Origin: Clostridia bacterium
Lineage (GTDB): Bacteria; Bacillota; Clostridia; Oscillospirales; Ruminococcaceae
DNA length: 64,000 bases
Assembly: GCA_009929695.1 (NCBI GenBank)
Contig: RZZW01000004.1
Coordinates: 1-64,000, forward strand
Direction of reading: 5' to 3'
Below the pieces are notes generated by a model. The model was not told the origin of the DNA and ran no database searches. It saw only the letters and a list, made by a program, of their open reading frames with translations. Positions 26,457-34,665 of the stretch are shown here, piece by piece. The position numbers were made by a program, and so were the translations under genes. Positions within the stretch are counted from its first letter, which is position 1, and each line of letters starts with the position of its first letter.

Positions 26457-27044
26457 ATGCCTAACAACGCATTTACAGCCGGTGTGAAGCCGGGCGGGCT
26501 GAACGACGTTACAGAGATACGCATTTTGCTGTGCTATCTTATACAAAACGCTCCGAAGCCGCTTGCAAAGGAAGAGATAGAAACAGCCCTACTTAACGAG
26601 CAGCTTGTCAATTATTTCGAGATGGGCGACGCGCTGTCTGACCTTGAAAAGCAAAAGCTTGTTGTGTATGAAAACAAGCGCTATACGACAACAGAAAAAG
26701 GGCGCGGCGTGGCGGAATCACTTGTTACAAACGTTCCGCTTACAGTGCGCGAGACAGCTTTGAGGGCGGTCATAAAGGCGCAAGAGTTCGCTATAAACGA
26801 GGCGCAGAATAAGGCGTCAATTGAAAAGATTGAAAATGGCTATATGGTAAAATGTCACATCGACGACATCGGCGGCGAGGTTTTTTCGTTTTCGATCTAC
26901 ATGCCCGATTACGAAGCGGCGCAGTTCGCCAAAAAAAGCTTCATAGAAAACGGCGCGCTAATCTACAAAATAATGCTTGCCTCAATGACGCTTGACGACG
27001 TTTTATTAAGAGAATTATTTACCGAAAGAATAAAAAAGAAATAA
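26457..27044 (+). CDS. DUF4364 family protein
   Basis: 195-aa protein of the clostridial DUF4364 family. The N-terminal half (about 15-85) looks like a winged helix: ITEIRILLCYLIQNA-type helices followed by DLEKQKLVVYENKRYTTTEKG, suggesting a DNA-binding or transcription role. The C-terminal half is a mixed alpha/beta region of unknown function. The ATG follows AAAGGAG. It sits directly after the structured element and ends in a strong terminator, so the element would form its 5' leader if cotranscribed. Confidence 0.85.
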   Translation: MPNNAFTAGVKPGGLNDVTEIRILLCYLIQNAPKPLAKEEIETALLNEQLVNYFEMGDALSDLEKQKLVVYENKRYTTTEKGRGVAESLVTNVPLTVRETALRAVIKAQEFAINEAQNKASIEKIENGYMVKCHIDDIGGEVFSFSIYMPDYEAAQFAKKSFIENGALIYKIMLASMTLDDVLLRELFTERIKKK

Positions 27045-27045
27045 C

Positions 27046-27086
27046 AATATCCCCAACGCGTTTATTGACGTTGGGGATATTTTTTA
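27046..27086 (+). terminator. Rho-independent terminator of DUF4364, probably bidirectional
   Basis: AATATCCCCAACG (27046-27058) and CGTTGGGGATATT (27069-27081) pair perfectly and run into Ts on the plus strand. It separates the convergent DUF4364 and ilvA genes. Confidence 0.88.
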
Positions 27087-27096
27087 TTTAATTCAG

Positions 27097-28311
27097 TTAT
27101 TGCATTGGCACAAGCTGAAATCCTGCTACTGTCAGCGCTTTTTTGATTTCTTCTATGTGCTCGTGGTTACGAGTTTCAAGCCCCACTGTCAGCAGGCAGC
27201 TTGTTATTGCCATGCTCGGCTCGCTTTGGTTGTGGTGAACGCTTATGACGTTCGCGCCGCATTTGCTCACGACTGCCGCCACGCCCTCTAGCTGACCTGG
27301 CTTATCTTCAAGCTGTATTTTAAGTATACACTTGCGCCCCGCCATAACAAGCCCGCGCTCGATTACTCGGCTCAAGATATTCACATCAATGTTGCCGCCC
27401 GAAACTATGCACACGACCTTTTTGCCTTTAACATCAACCTTGTTGCACATCGCCGCCGCAACAGACACCGCGCCCGCGCCCTCGGCGACAAGCTTTTGCT
27501 TTTCCATAAGCGCCAGCACAGCCTCAGCGACCTCGTCGTCCGTCACTGTTATAATGTCGTCAACATATTCGCCCACGAGCTTATACGTCAAATCTCCGGG
27601 GTGCTTGACAGCTATGCCGTCGGCAAAGGTTTGCACGGTGTCGAGCGTTATCATCTCGTTTTGATGAATTGAATTGCACATGCTCGGCGCGCCCGCCGCC
27701 TGTACGCCGTACACCTTGCACTGCGGTCGAAGATGCTTTATCGCATACGCCACGCCGCTTATAAGTCCGCCGCCGCCGATTGGCACAAAAACGGCGTCAA
27801 CGTCGGGCAATTGGTCGAGAATTTCAAGCCCTATTGTCCCCTGCCCCGCGATTACCTCGGGGTCGTCAAACGGGTGGATAAAGGTGTAGCCCTTTTCCTT
27901 TTGAAGCTCAACCGCCTTTGCGTAAGCGTCGTCATATGCGCCTTTCACAAGGCAAACCGTTGCGCCAAGCGCCTTTGTGGCTTCGACCTTGCTTATCGGT
28001 GCGCCGTCCGGCATACAGATAACACTCGGAATATTGTTTGTCTGCGCCGCAAGTGCTACGCCCTGTGCGTGGTTGCCCGCGCTTGACGCGATAACTCCGT
28101 GCGATTTTTCCTCGTCCGTGAGCTGACTTATCTTATAATACGCACCGCGCAGCTTAAAGCTGCCGGTGTTTTGAAGATTTTCAGTTTTCAAATAGATGTG
28201 ACTGTCAGCGTTAAGCTTTGGCGCGGCAATCATGTCTGTTTTGCGTGCGACTTCCTTCAGCACATACGATGCGTGATAGATTTTATCAAGCGTTAATTGC
28301 GTCTTTTCCAT
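27097..28311 (-). CDS. ilvA: Threonine dehydratase (catabolic/biosynthetic, with ACT-like domain)
   Basis: PLP enzyme that deaminates threonine to 2-oxobutanoate, first step towards isoleucine. The PLP lysine is in NTGSFKLRGAYYK (near 52), the glycine loop is GGGGLISG (near 176), and SAGNHAQGVAL is near 76. A single C-terminal ACT domain (about 325-404, KIQLEDKPGQLEGVA) resembles short TdcB/IlvA forms. The neighbourhood has no other isoleucine genes, but ilvBNC lies 7 kb away. The ATG follows a G-rich stretch (AGGGGAC). Confidence 0.93.
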   Translation of the reverse strand: MEKTQLTLDKIYHASYVLKEVARKTDMIAAPKLNADSHIYLKTENLQNTGSFKLRGAYYKISQLTDEEKSHGVIASSAGNHAQGVALAAQTNNIPSVICMPDGAPISKVEATKALGATVCLVKGAYDDAYAKAVELQKEKGYTFIHPFDDPEVIAGQGTIGLEILDQLPDVDAVFVPIGGGGLISGVAYAIKHLRPQCKVYGVQAAGAPSMCNSIHQNEMITLDTVQTFADGIAVKHPGDLTYKLVGEYVDDIITVTDDEVAEAVLALMEKQKLVAEGAGAVSVAAAMCNKVDVKGKKVVCIVSGGNIDVNILSRVIERGLVMAGRKCILKIQLEDKPGQLEGVAAVVSKCGANVISVHHNQSEPSMAITSCLLTVGLETRNHEHIEEIKKALTVAGFQLVPMQ

Positions 28312-28341
28312 ACTATCGTCCCCTTTTTTTACAATAATTTT

Positions 28342-28391
28342 AGTTTAGCACGCTAAAGGGCATTGCGCAAGTATAAATACGCGTGTATACT
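28342..28391. promoter_or_regulatory. Back-to-back divergent promoters for ilvA and the DUF815 gene
   Basis: The palindrome TTGCGCAA at 28363-28370 supplies a -35 box on both strands. Rightward: TTGCGC, 17 bases, TATACT (28386-28391). Leftward: TTGCGC, 17 bases, TAAACT (28342-28347). Both -35 boxes occupy the same eight bases, so the two promoters cannot be bound by two polymerases at once. Confidence 0.6.
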
Positions 28392-28423
28392 GTAAATAAA
28401 TACAAAAAAGGGGTATTTTTAGT

Positions 28424-29611
28424 ATGAATAATAGAGAAAATATGCTGGCGCAGATGAAAAGCCTAGTCGTTTTTCGTCCTTTGCTGCAAAATAAGGTCAT
28501 TGAAAAGCTTAAAAATCTGCTCGAAACAGACACGCAAGATACGTGTAAAGCTGTTGACGCTTACAGTGCGTTTGCGGCGGCGCTTTACCGCCACGGCGAT
28601 AATTTCAGCGATTACCTTTTAAAGGCTGTGCTCGACAGCGAAAATGTGTATATAACAGCCTGTTGCAGCGGCAAGCCCGTGAGCGGACAGCTTAAAAAAT
28701 GTCTCGACGCGGAGCTTGACATTATGCACAGCCTGTCGCTTTTTGACGGTTCTGAATTGCGGTCGAAGATAGACTACGACGGCTTTTTGCCTGAGTGGAA
28801 TAACACCGATTACAATTTTGCGAAAATTTATGCAGAAAGAATGAATAATCTGCATAAAGAAGGCTATGGAATTTTCGCAAAATATCATGTGTTTACCATG
28901 CGCGACGGCAAGCTTGTGCCCGTGAAGCACCCCGACCCGCAGAGCATGAGCGAGCTTTCGGGCTATGAATTAGAGCGCGGCAAGGTGTACGACAACACGC
29001 GTGCACTGCTTGACGGCAAGCCCGCGAGCAACGTGCTTTTGTACGGCGACGCAGGCACAGGCAAAAGCAGCACCGTCAAAGCCGTGGCAAACGAGCTTGC
29101 AAAGGACGGCTTGCGCATAATCGAGATAAAGAAAAATCAGCTTTATCAGATACCCGACATCATCGACAGCCTGACCGTCAACCCGCTTAAATTTATACTT
29201 TTTATAGACGATTTAAGCTTTTCGTCAAACGACAACGACTTCGCGGCACTGAAAGCTATACTAGAGGGCAGCGTGAACGGCAAAAGCAGCAATATAGCCG
29301 TATACGCCACCTCAAACCGCCGCCATCTAATAAAGGAAAACTTCTCTGACCGCAGCGGCGACGAAATACACCTAGCCGACACAATGCAGGAGCTTATGAG
29401 CCTGTCAGAGCGTTTCGGACTGACAATCACCTATTCGCGCCCCGATAAAGTGCTGTACGAGCACATTGTGACAAGCCTAGCCGCAGCATATGACATAAAT
29501 GTTCCCCACGACGAGCTAATGATAAAAGCCGAAGCCCACGCCCTAAGAAACGGTGGCAGAAGCCCCCGAGTGGCAAAACAGTTTGTGGAGCAAATGAAGG
29601 CGAAGCAGTAG
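28424..29611 (+). CDS. DUF815 AAA-type ATPase
   Basis: 395-aa ATP-binding protein of the DUF815 family. Walker A is GDAGTGKSST (near 205), Walker B FILFIDDLSFS (near 246), and the sensor region YATSNRRHLI is near 290. The N-terminal 190 residues are poorly conserved. Family members are often called ATPases of unknown function; no partner is evident here. It has its own promoter, sharing a -35 palindrome with ilvA, and is convergent with the 29671-30240 gene. Confidence 0.85.
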   Translation: MNNRENMLAQMKSLVVFRPLLQNKVIEKLKNLLETDTQDTCKAVDAYSAFAAALYRHGDNFSDYLLKAVLDSENVYITACCSGKPVSGQLKKCLDAELDIMHSLSLFDGSELRSKIDYDGFLPEWNNTDYNFAKIYAERMNNLHKEGYGIFAKYHVFTMRDGKLVPVKHPDPQSMSELSGYELERGKVYDNTRALLDGKPASNVLLYGDAGTGKSSTVKAVANELAKDGLRIIEIKKNQLYQIPDIIDSLTVNPLKFILFIDDLSFSSNDNDFAALKAILEGSVNGKSSNIAVYATSNRRHLIKENFSDRSGDEIHLADTMQELMSLSERFGLTITYSRPDKVLYEHIVTSLAAAYDINVPHDELMIKAEAHALRNGGRSPRVAKQFVEQMKAKQ

Positions 29612-29670
29612 GTTATAAAATATAATATATTTCAACGAACAATGCAAAAACGTACACTATTCTAAAAAAA

Positions 29671-30240
29671 TTATTGCGATTTGTTTTCCGCAGTGCGATT
29701 ATTCATAAAATGTTCTCTAACCGTTTCGTTTATTGCTTTAAATTCACCTTCTACTGATTTATTTTCAGTAATCTTCCATGCAAATTTGCTATCCTTGTCT
29801 AAATCACGTTCAAATAAATACATGTTGTACACACCATTAAATTCCTTAGTCGGAGCAATTCCTTGTTTTGGCGCTACTCCTTTTGTGTTATCATTATTAA
29901 GGTAAATAGATAGTATTGAATCCCCATACTCGGACGGAATTTGCATTTTGATATCCAACAGTCGAAGGTCATCATATTCAGAAGTCGTAAATCCGTCTAA
30001 AGTATCAATCTTTCTATAATTGCTCAAATCAATTTCCAAAACTTCTCCCATTGTCTTATCCAAACTCAAAAGAAAAGCATAAAGCTCTTTATCTGCGGTG
30101 GTCTGCGTAACAGAGCCGGCGCTTTTCACATCATTTGTTTTTAGCAGTCTAACAAAATAGCAGCCAAGAATAACGCCTAGTATTATAAGCGTAATTATTG
30201 CAGCAACTAAAATGCTTTTTCTAATTTTTCTCCATTTCAT
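29671..30240 (-). CDS. Membrane-anchored protein of unknown function, paralogue of 30401-31252
   Basis: I do not recognise a family. The 189 aa start with a basic stretch and one strong membrane helix (about 9-31), then an outward-facing domain. The segment from YRKIDT (near 75) to ETVREHF (near 180) aligns with the C-terminal half of the neighbouring 283-aa protein: shared runs include YRKIDT, LLDI.KQIP, YGDS, GVY..Y.FE and EFKAI/EYKAI. Residues QTTADKELYAFLLSLDKTM before it are unique. A ribosome site AAAAAGGGAC precedes the ATG. Codon use is more A/T-rich than in neighbours. Confidence 0.7.
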   Translation of the reverse strand: MKWRKIRKSILVAAIITLIILGVILGCYFVRLLKTNDVKSAGSVTQTTADKELYAFLLSLDKTMGEVLEIDLSNYRKIDTLDGFTTSEYDDLRLLDIKMQIPSEYGDSILSIYLNNDNTKGVAPKQGIAPTKEFNGVYNMYLFERDLDKDSKFAWKITENKSVEGEFKAINETVREHFMNNRTAENKSQ

Positions 30241-30282
30241 AATATAAGTCCCTTTTTTCTAACTAGTGCAGCATATTACAAA

Positions 30283-30396
30283 CTATTTTACAATGCTGCG
30301 TTTTGCAATAAAATTTAGCATCATTTTTATAAAAATCACCTCCTTTTGAGTTGAAAGCAATCAATAAGTTTGGCTGCAACCATTTCAAAAGGAGGT
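30283..30396 (-). promoter_or_regulatory. Ribosome-site hairpin plus 13-codon ORF between the two paralogues
   Basis: On the minus strand ACCTCCTTTTGA (30385-30396) is followed by its exact complement TCAAAAGGAGGT (30338-30349). The second arm extends to AAAAGGAGGTGAT, a near-ideal Shine-Dalgarno. Thirteen bases later an ATG at 30324 opens MMLNFIAKRSIVK, ending at 30283. The first arm can therefore mask the ribosome site. The short ORF could be a leader peptide for the 29671-30240 gene, or the hairpin may simply terminate the upstream gene. Confidence 0.45.
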
Positions 30397-30400
30397 TAAC

Positions 30401-31252
30401 TCACTTAGTTATTAGCGTCTTTAATAACCATCGAATACTGTCGCCATCAACCATATAGCTATATGTTGGAGGATTGGGGTTTTCTGCAAAATATTCCGTT
30501 ACAGTCGGACTAATAGCTTTGTATTCGCCTTGAACAGTTTTTGTGCTAGTAATTACCCATGAGGAATCGCTGTCATTCCCGAGGTTGTATTCAAAGCTAT
30601 ATAAATAATATACACCATTTAAATCTTGTTTTAAAGCAATTCCCTGCGTATTACCAGCATTTAAATAGACTGACGGAACAGAATCGCCATATTGCAGAGG
30701 AATTTGTTTTCTTATATCAAGCAATTCAAGATCATCGTCATTACCTATGCTGTATGTATTCATAGTATCAATTTTTCTGTAAACTTTCAAATCAGTTCCA
30801 AACGCAGTGGATATTGTCTGACCTAATTCGTCTAAAAAGTTTTCAACGCTTCCGCTATCACTAAAACTGCTCACAGCTAAGCTCTCTGGTTTCTCATAGC
30901 TTGAACTCGTGCTTGGAGTATCACGGTAAGTTATCGGTGGCATGTATTCTGTCACTCCATGTACTGAAGACGAATAAACTCCGTATCTGGCATTATTATA
31001 GTTGTAGTGCGAACTCAAACTATTATATCTATGCTGAGTATCTCCATAGTTTGAAGTTGCTAATATCACGCCCATCCAACTATATTCGGCATAGTGATTT
31101 ATTACGCGAATATTTGCCGGACTTGCATTACTATAATTTCTACTGTAGAAGTATATTCCACTTCCATCGGGACTTACACTTGCAGAAACATCGGAAGAAT
31201 AAGCGTATACATTCAATGAAAGAGCGCATATTAATAAAATTACAAATATCAT
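30401..31252 (-). CDS. Exported protein of unknown function, probable frameshift at the 5' end
   Basis: 283 aa from the ATG at 31252. The hydrophobic stretch IFVILLICALSLNVYAYSS is a signal-peptide core with a likely cleavage near AYA/SSD. The N-terminal third is rich in Tyr, Ser and Asn; the C-terminal third (from YRKIDT, near 160) is paralogous to the 29671-30240 protein. The start has no ribosome site. An upstream ATG at 31293 would give a proper basic signal start (MRRKIIKK), but its frame is cut by a TAA after an A6 run (31271-31276); one extra A would join it as MRRKIIKKVKRIPTMIF. Function is unknown. Confidence 0.65.
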   Translation of the reverse strand: MIFVILLICALSLNVYAYSSDVSASVSPDGSGIYFYSRNYSNASPANIRVINHYAEYSWMGVILATSNYGDTQHRYNSLSSHYNYNNARYGVYSSSVHGVTEYMPPITYRDTPSTSSSYEKPESLAVSSFSDSGSVENFLDELGQTISTAFGTDLKVYRKIDTMNTYSIGNDDDLELLDIRKQIPLQYGDSVPSVYLNAGNTQGIALKQDLNGVYYLYSFEYNLGNDSDSSWVITSTKTVQGEYKAISPTVTEYFAENPNPPTYSYMVDGDSIRWLLKTLITK

Positions 31253-31544
31253 TGTTGGAATTCTTTTTACTTTTTTATAATCTTTCTCCTCATAATATAC
31301 AAATTGTGCATGAGTTTCGATTGAGGGATTATCGGATTAGTCCGACAAATTTCAAAGTTGCCTAGAAAAATGAGAAAACCCTTGATTAATTTAACCTATA
31401 CAACAACACCTCTTTTCAAATTTAACAATGTGAATATTCCCGCTACACCAACGCCTGTATACCGACGTTTAGTACCGCTGCTATAATTGTAACACTGCGG
31501 AGCGAAAAATATTACACAAATTACAAAATAATTTAAAAAGGAAT

Positions 31545-31955
31545 TTAGCCCTTTTCTGGGGTGTATGTTGTTGAAGTCTCGATAAGCTTTCCGTTTTTGT
31601 ATGAGGAAAACGCGAACTTTCCGCGATATTTTCTACCGCTTACAATGCTTGTTGAATCGTCAATAGTGCATGAAGTTGTGTTTGGCTTTTGAGAGTATGT
31701 TTTGATAGCTGTCCATGTACCGTCCGATTGTTTTTCTTGCAACTCGGCATATATCCCCGCTGTGTAGCCTTGCCTTACATAGTTGCCTGCTATTATTGTA
31801 GCTGTTTGTCCTGAAATGCTGCAATCGGCATAATAGGTTTGAATGCCTGTGAAGTACGGCTGTATTTCATTATCGCGATATCCCTCTGCGAACACCGTAA
31901 AGCTGCAAACCAATAAAACCATTATTGCGCTGAGAATACCTACTGTTTTCTTCAT
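31545..31955 (-). CDS. Small secreted protein, DUF6147-like
   Basis: 136 aa with a clear signal peptide (MKKTVGILSAIMVLLVCSFT, cleaved near VFA/EG). The mature part begins with EIQPYFTGIQTYYADCSISGQ and forms what looks like one beta-sandwich with an internal disulfide (Cys44 and Cys95). Similar small exported proteins in clostridia are grouped as DUF6147; that is my best but uncertain match. Ribosome site GGAGGAAAAG is strong. The 292 bases between it and the next gene to the left contain no supported gene. Confidence 0.7.
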   Translation of the reverse strand: MKKTVGILSAIMVLLVCSFTVFAEGYRDNEIQPYFTGIQTYYADCSISGQTATIIAGNYVRQGYTAGIYAELQEKQSDGTWTAIKTYSQKPNTTSCTIDDSTSIVSGRKYRGKFAFSSYKNGKLIETSTTYTPEKG

Positions 31956-32029
31956 TTTCTTTTCCTCCGTTACATTTATTTTTTTCGGGGTTCATAATAG
32001 TAACGTACGGAGGAATGATTTTGTTACAC

Positions 32030-32725
32030 TTAAATATCTTTTTTTACTGATTTTGCGATATTTATTATTTCGTTTTTGTCAAAGCTGCCTATAAGCATGA
32101 AAAAGTAGTCGCCGTTGCTAAAGCAAAGCGTGCTTTCTCCGTCCTTTATGTATAATTTCCCGGCATTTGAATTTATTTCAACATCATAATGCTGCGAATT
32201 TTCGCTGTCGACAGATAGGGTATCAATTGGGTTTTTAAACTGCATAAAGCTTAACGGCTGTGCGTTTTCATTGTTTGTGTCGGAATAAACAATATGCAAA
32301 AGCGTGGCGTTAGAAGAATATTCAGTCTGCACATAACCTGCGGGTAGTGATGAAATGGTATAGACATATTGCCAATCCTCGGGCACTTGTGTTTGCCCGC
32401 CAAAGCTGACATCGGTATGTGTAGGCGAACTATTAAAGCTGATGCCGAAGAACGTCCACCCATTGGCTGCGGCAGTGACGGACATGGCGGCAAAAACAGA
32501 AATAATTGCAGCAAAACAAATTATGATTTTAGTCTTTTTTGTAAAGCGACTGACGCTCTGCTTATTAAGCGAAGCTGTTATATCGCTCATCTTTTTGTTG
32601 AATTCTGCTGAATATTGAGGCTCGGGCAGCTTGTCGAGGTTTTTCTCTATATTCGCTTCCTCCTGCAAAACAGCAGCTTCGGCAATTCTGTCAAAATATG
32701 CGCTATATTTGTCGCTCTTATTCAT
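32030..32725 (-). CDS. DUF4367-type membrane protein, probable anti-sigma partner
   Basis: 231 aa. The start at 32725 overlaps the sigma-factor stop by eight bases and follows GGAGGCGAAAAG. The N-terminal cytoplasmic part (1-80) has a charged region (DKLPEPQYSAEFNKKMS), then one membrane helix (about 85-107), then an extracytoplasmic domain. The C-terminal end (GKLYIKDGESTLCFSNGDYFFMLIGSFD) resembles DUF4367. Overlap with the ECF sigma gene and one-helix topology suggest it holds the sigma factor at the membrane. I infer this from context. Confidence 0.75.
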   Translation of the reverse strand: MNKSDKYSAYFDRIAEAAVLQEEANIEKNLDKLPEPQYSAEFNKKMSDITASLNKQSVSRFTKKTKIIICFAAIISVFAAMSVTAAANGWTFFGISFNSSPTHTDVSFGGQTQVPEDWQYVYTISSLPAGYVQTEYSSNATLLHIVYSDTNNENAQPLSFMQFKNPIDTLSVDSENSQHYDVEINSNAGKLYIKDGESTLCFSNGDYFFMLIGSFDKNEIINIAKSVKKDI

Positions 32726-33278
32726 TCTTTTCGCCTCCCTCTTTTTGTATATAAATTTCTTTGATTTTCTTTTTGGCACGATATAGACGTATGCCTACAA
32801 GGTGGAGCGGAATGCCGAGCTTTTTTGCAATTTCGGTTTCCTTCATGCCAATATAATATTTTAGCAAAAACGGTATTCGGTATTCGTCCTTAAGCTTGTT
32901 TACTGCGCTGACAGCTTCTTGAAATTCGATTTTGTCCGCAATATATTCATCTAAAGAATATTCATCAGCTTGGGCAAGCTTATCAGCGCTCACCTCGTCA
33001 TACTCTATATGCGGCATTCTTGCGTGCTTTCTGAATGTGTCCGTTATGTTGTTCTTCAATATGGTAACGATGTAGTTATAGGCTTTGTTACTATCAATAT
33101 CTTCAATTTTGTGAAGATTTTGCGAAATGTTAAGAAATGTTGTTTGCAGCGCATCCTCGGCATCTTCCTTATTACCTGTAATATGAAGTGCAATATAGTA
33201 CAGCTTTTTATTGTATTTTTGAAATATCTCCTCTTGCTTTTTTGCCGCGTCAGACATTTCTTGATGGCTGCTTTTCAA
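32718..33278 (-). CDS. ECF-type RNA polymerase sigma factor
   Basis: 186 aa. Region 2 (about 20-90): NKKLYYIALHITGNKEDAEDALQ and YIVTILKNNITDTFRK. Region 4 (about 120-175): LKDEYRIPFLLKYYIGMKETEIAKKLGIP, a helix-turn-helix, then VGIRLYRAKKKI. The start is a TTG with GAGGTGAG seven bases before it; the next ATG has no ribosome site. It is translationally coupled to the downstream membrane protein. Targets are unknown, but the small exported proteins just downstream are candidates. Confidence 0.88.
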   Translation of the reverse strand: MKSSHQEMSDAAKKQEEIFQKYNKKLYYIALHITGNKEDAEDALQTTFLNISQNLHKIEDIDSNKAYNYIVTILKNNITDTFRKHARMPHIEYDEVSADKLAQADEYSLDEYIADKIEFQEAVSAVNKLKDEYRIPFLLKYYIGMKETEIAKKLGIPLHLVGIRLYRAKKKIKEIYIQKEGGEKNE

Positions 33279-33356
33279 TATTGCTCACCTCTTTTTAATT
33301 ACGTTGCACGCTGTTTAAAAGTCGTAATTTGATAGTAGCATACAACATAATAGGTG

Positions 33357-34109
33357 TCAATTATTTCTATTAAACCCCAAAATGCAATATAAATCATTTA
33401 ACCTTGACGCGTGCGAAACTTTGTTTCCGATTTTCGGGGCGTTTAGCTCGGAAATTGTAAATTCGCGGATTGGAGTGAAGGACAGCTTTCCGTTTTTGAT
33501 TGTGAAGTGCAGCATCAGTGTTGTGAAGTAGTCTTGCGTTCCTGTGCAGGCAAATTCAAGCATACCGACATTTTCGCCGTCTTGAAGCTCGTTTTTAAGC
33601 AGCCGCATTTTTTCCACTTCTACGCCTGCTGCTTTTAACGACTTTAGGGCAGCGCTTATTTGTTCTTTGTTGTAATTGGCGTTTGTGATGTATTTTGTTT
33701 GGAAATCATAAATACTTTGTGCGTCTTTGGTGCGCATTGCGGCTTCGTATTTTTGCGGCAAAAGCTGAACGGGAATTGACGAAAAAGCAAAGCCGTTTCC
33801 GCGCAATTGGTTTACGCTTAAAAATAGCGTAAACGCGCAAATTATAACCGCGCATAGAGACAAAATGACTTTTTTTGCAACGTTATGTTTAAAGCGCGAG
33901 ACAGCCTTTTGTGCGCCTTTTGCTTCGTCTGTGCGCGGCGGTGTTTCGGTTAAAATATCCGGCGGTGCTTTGCGCATAAGGCGCTCGGTGTTTTGGCAGC
34001 TAGGGCACTGTGCAAGGTGTTCTTTTACAGCCTGCGCTGTTTTTTCGCTGCACAAGTCCTCAACATAGCTCGGCAATAAATCATTTATAATGTAACAATC
34101 AATTTTCAT
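33357..34109 (-). CDS. Anti-sigma factor with zinc-finger domain
   Basis: 250 aa. The N-terminal zf-HC2 motif is present: H..C..C in KEHLAQCPSCQ (near 27-37), preceded by the sigma-binding start MKIDCYIINDLLPSYVED. A membrane helix (about 88-110) is followed by an extracytoplasmic domain of unknown fold (about 115-250). The ATG at 34109 is nine bases after AAAGGA, inside the end of the sigma gene; a second ATG at 34115 is too close. Overlap with the sigma gene supports the pair. Confidence 0.85.
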   Translation of the reverse strand: MKIDCYIINDLLPSYVEDLCSEKTAQAVKEHLAQCPSCQNTERLMRKAPPDILTETPPRTDEAKGAQKAVSRFKHNVAKKVILSLCAVIICAFTLFLSVNQLRGNGFAFSSIPVQLLPQKYEAAMRTKDAQSIYDFQTKYITNANYNKEQISAALKSLKAAGVEVEKMRLLKNELQDGENVGMLEFACTGTQDYFTTLMLHFTIKNGKLSFTPIREFTISELNAPKIGNKVSHASRLNDLYCILGFNRNN

Positions 34110-34596
34110 TTTCATGCATCCTTTCAAGTAAAGCTTGTTTTGCTCTGTAAAAATTGACACGCGCCCAGACCTCTGTTTTCTCGTAAATGTCTGCAATTTC
34201 GCCGTAAGACAGCCCAACAACGGCGCGAAGCTGCAAAATTTCAGCTTTCACAGATTCAAGCTGTGCGATTTTCTGCTGCAAAAGTATCATGTTCTCATGC
34301 GCTTCAATTGTTTCTTCGGTGATGTCGGCAATAAAAAAGCACTGTGCGGCTTCAAGGCTTATTTGATATTTGTTTTTTCGCGCATAGTCGAAATAAGTAT
34401 TTTTATTTTTTGCAATTTGATAAATCCACGTCGACAGCTTACATCGTCCGTCGAATTTGCTTATGCTTTGAAACACCTTCAAGAAAACGTCCTGCGTCAA
34501 GTCCTCGGCTAAAAACGTGTCGCGACAAAAAGAGTAAAGAAATTTATACACACCCTGCCGATGCTCACTATATATTTCCTCCACAGTCAAAGCCAT
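34099..34596 (-). CDS. ECF RNA polymerase sigma factor, SigW-like
   Basis: 165 aa from the ATG at 34596, which follows AAAGGTG; earlier in-frame codons lack a ribosome site. Region 2: YKFLYSFCRDTFLAEDLTQDVFLKVFQSISKF and LSTWIYQIAKNKNTYFD. Region 4: EILQLRAVVGLSYGEIADIYEKTEVWARVNFYRAKQ, the helix-turn-helix. It forms a sigma/anti-sigma operon with the overlapping zf-HC2 gene. Such pairs usually control envelope-stress genes and their own promoter. Confidence 0.9.
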   Translation of the reverse strand: MALTVEEIYSEHRQGVYKFLYSFCRDTFLAEDLTQDVFLKVFQSISKFDGRCKLSTWIYQIAKNKNTYFDYARKNKYQISLEAAQCFFIADITEETIEAHENMILLQQKIAQLESVKAEILQLRAVVGLSYGEIADIYEKTEVWARVNFYRAKQALLERMHENEN

Positions 34597-34665
34597 CAAC
34601 ACCTTTCTGTTATATAACACTATATTAGACGCATAAATTGCTTAATTGTTACAAGTATAGCATAA

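Noticed and set aside
26235..26546. 103-codon frame across the structured element on the minus strand
   Set aside because: It crosses the stem arms and the start of the DUF4364 gene; the frame is a by-product of the palindromic fold and has no ribosome site.
31400..31544. Possible gene remnant ending RRYTGVGVAGIFTLL on the minus strand
   Set aside because: Open for about 40 codons but no start codon or ribosome site, and no recognised family; could be chance.
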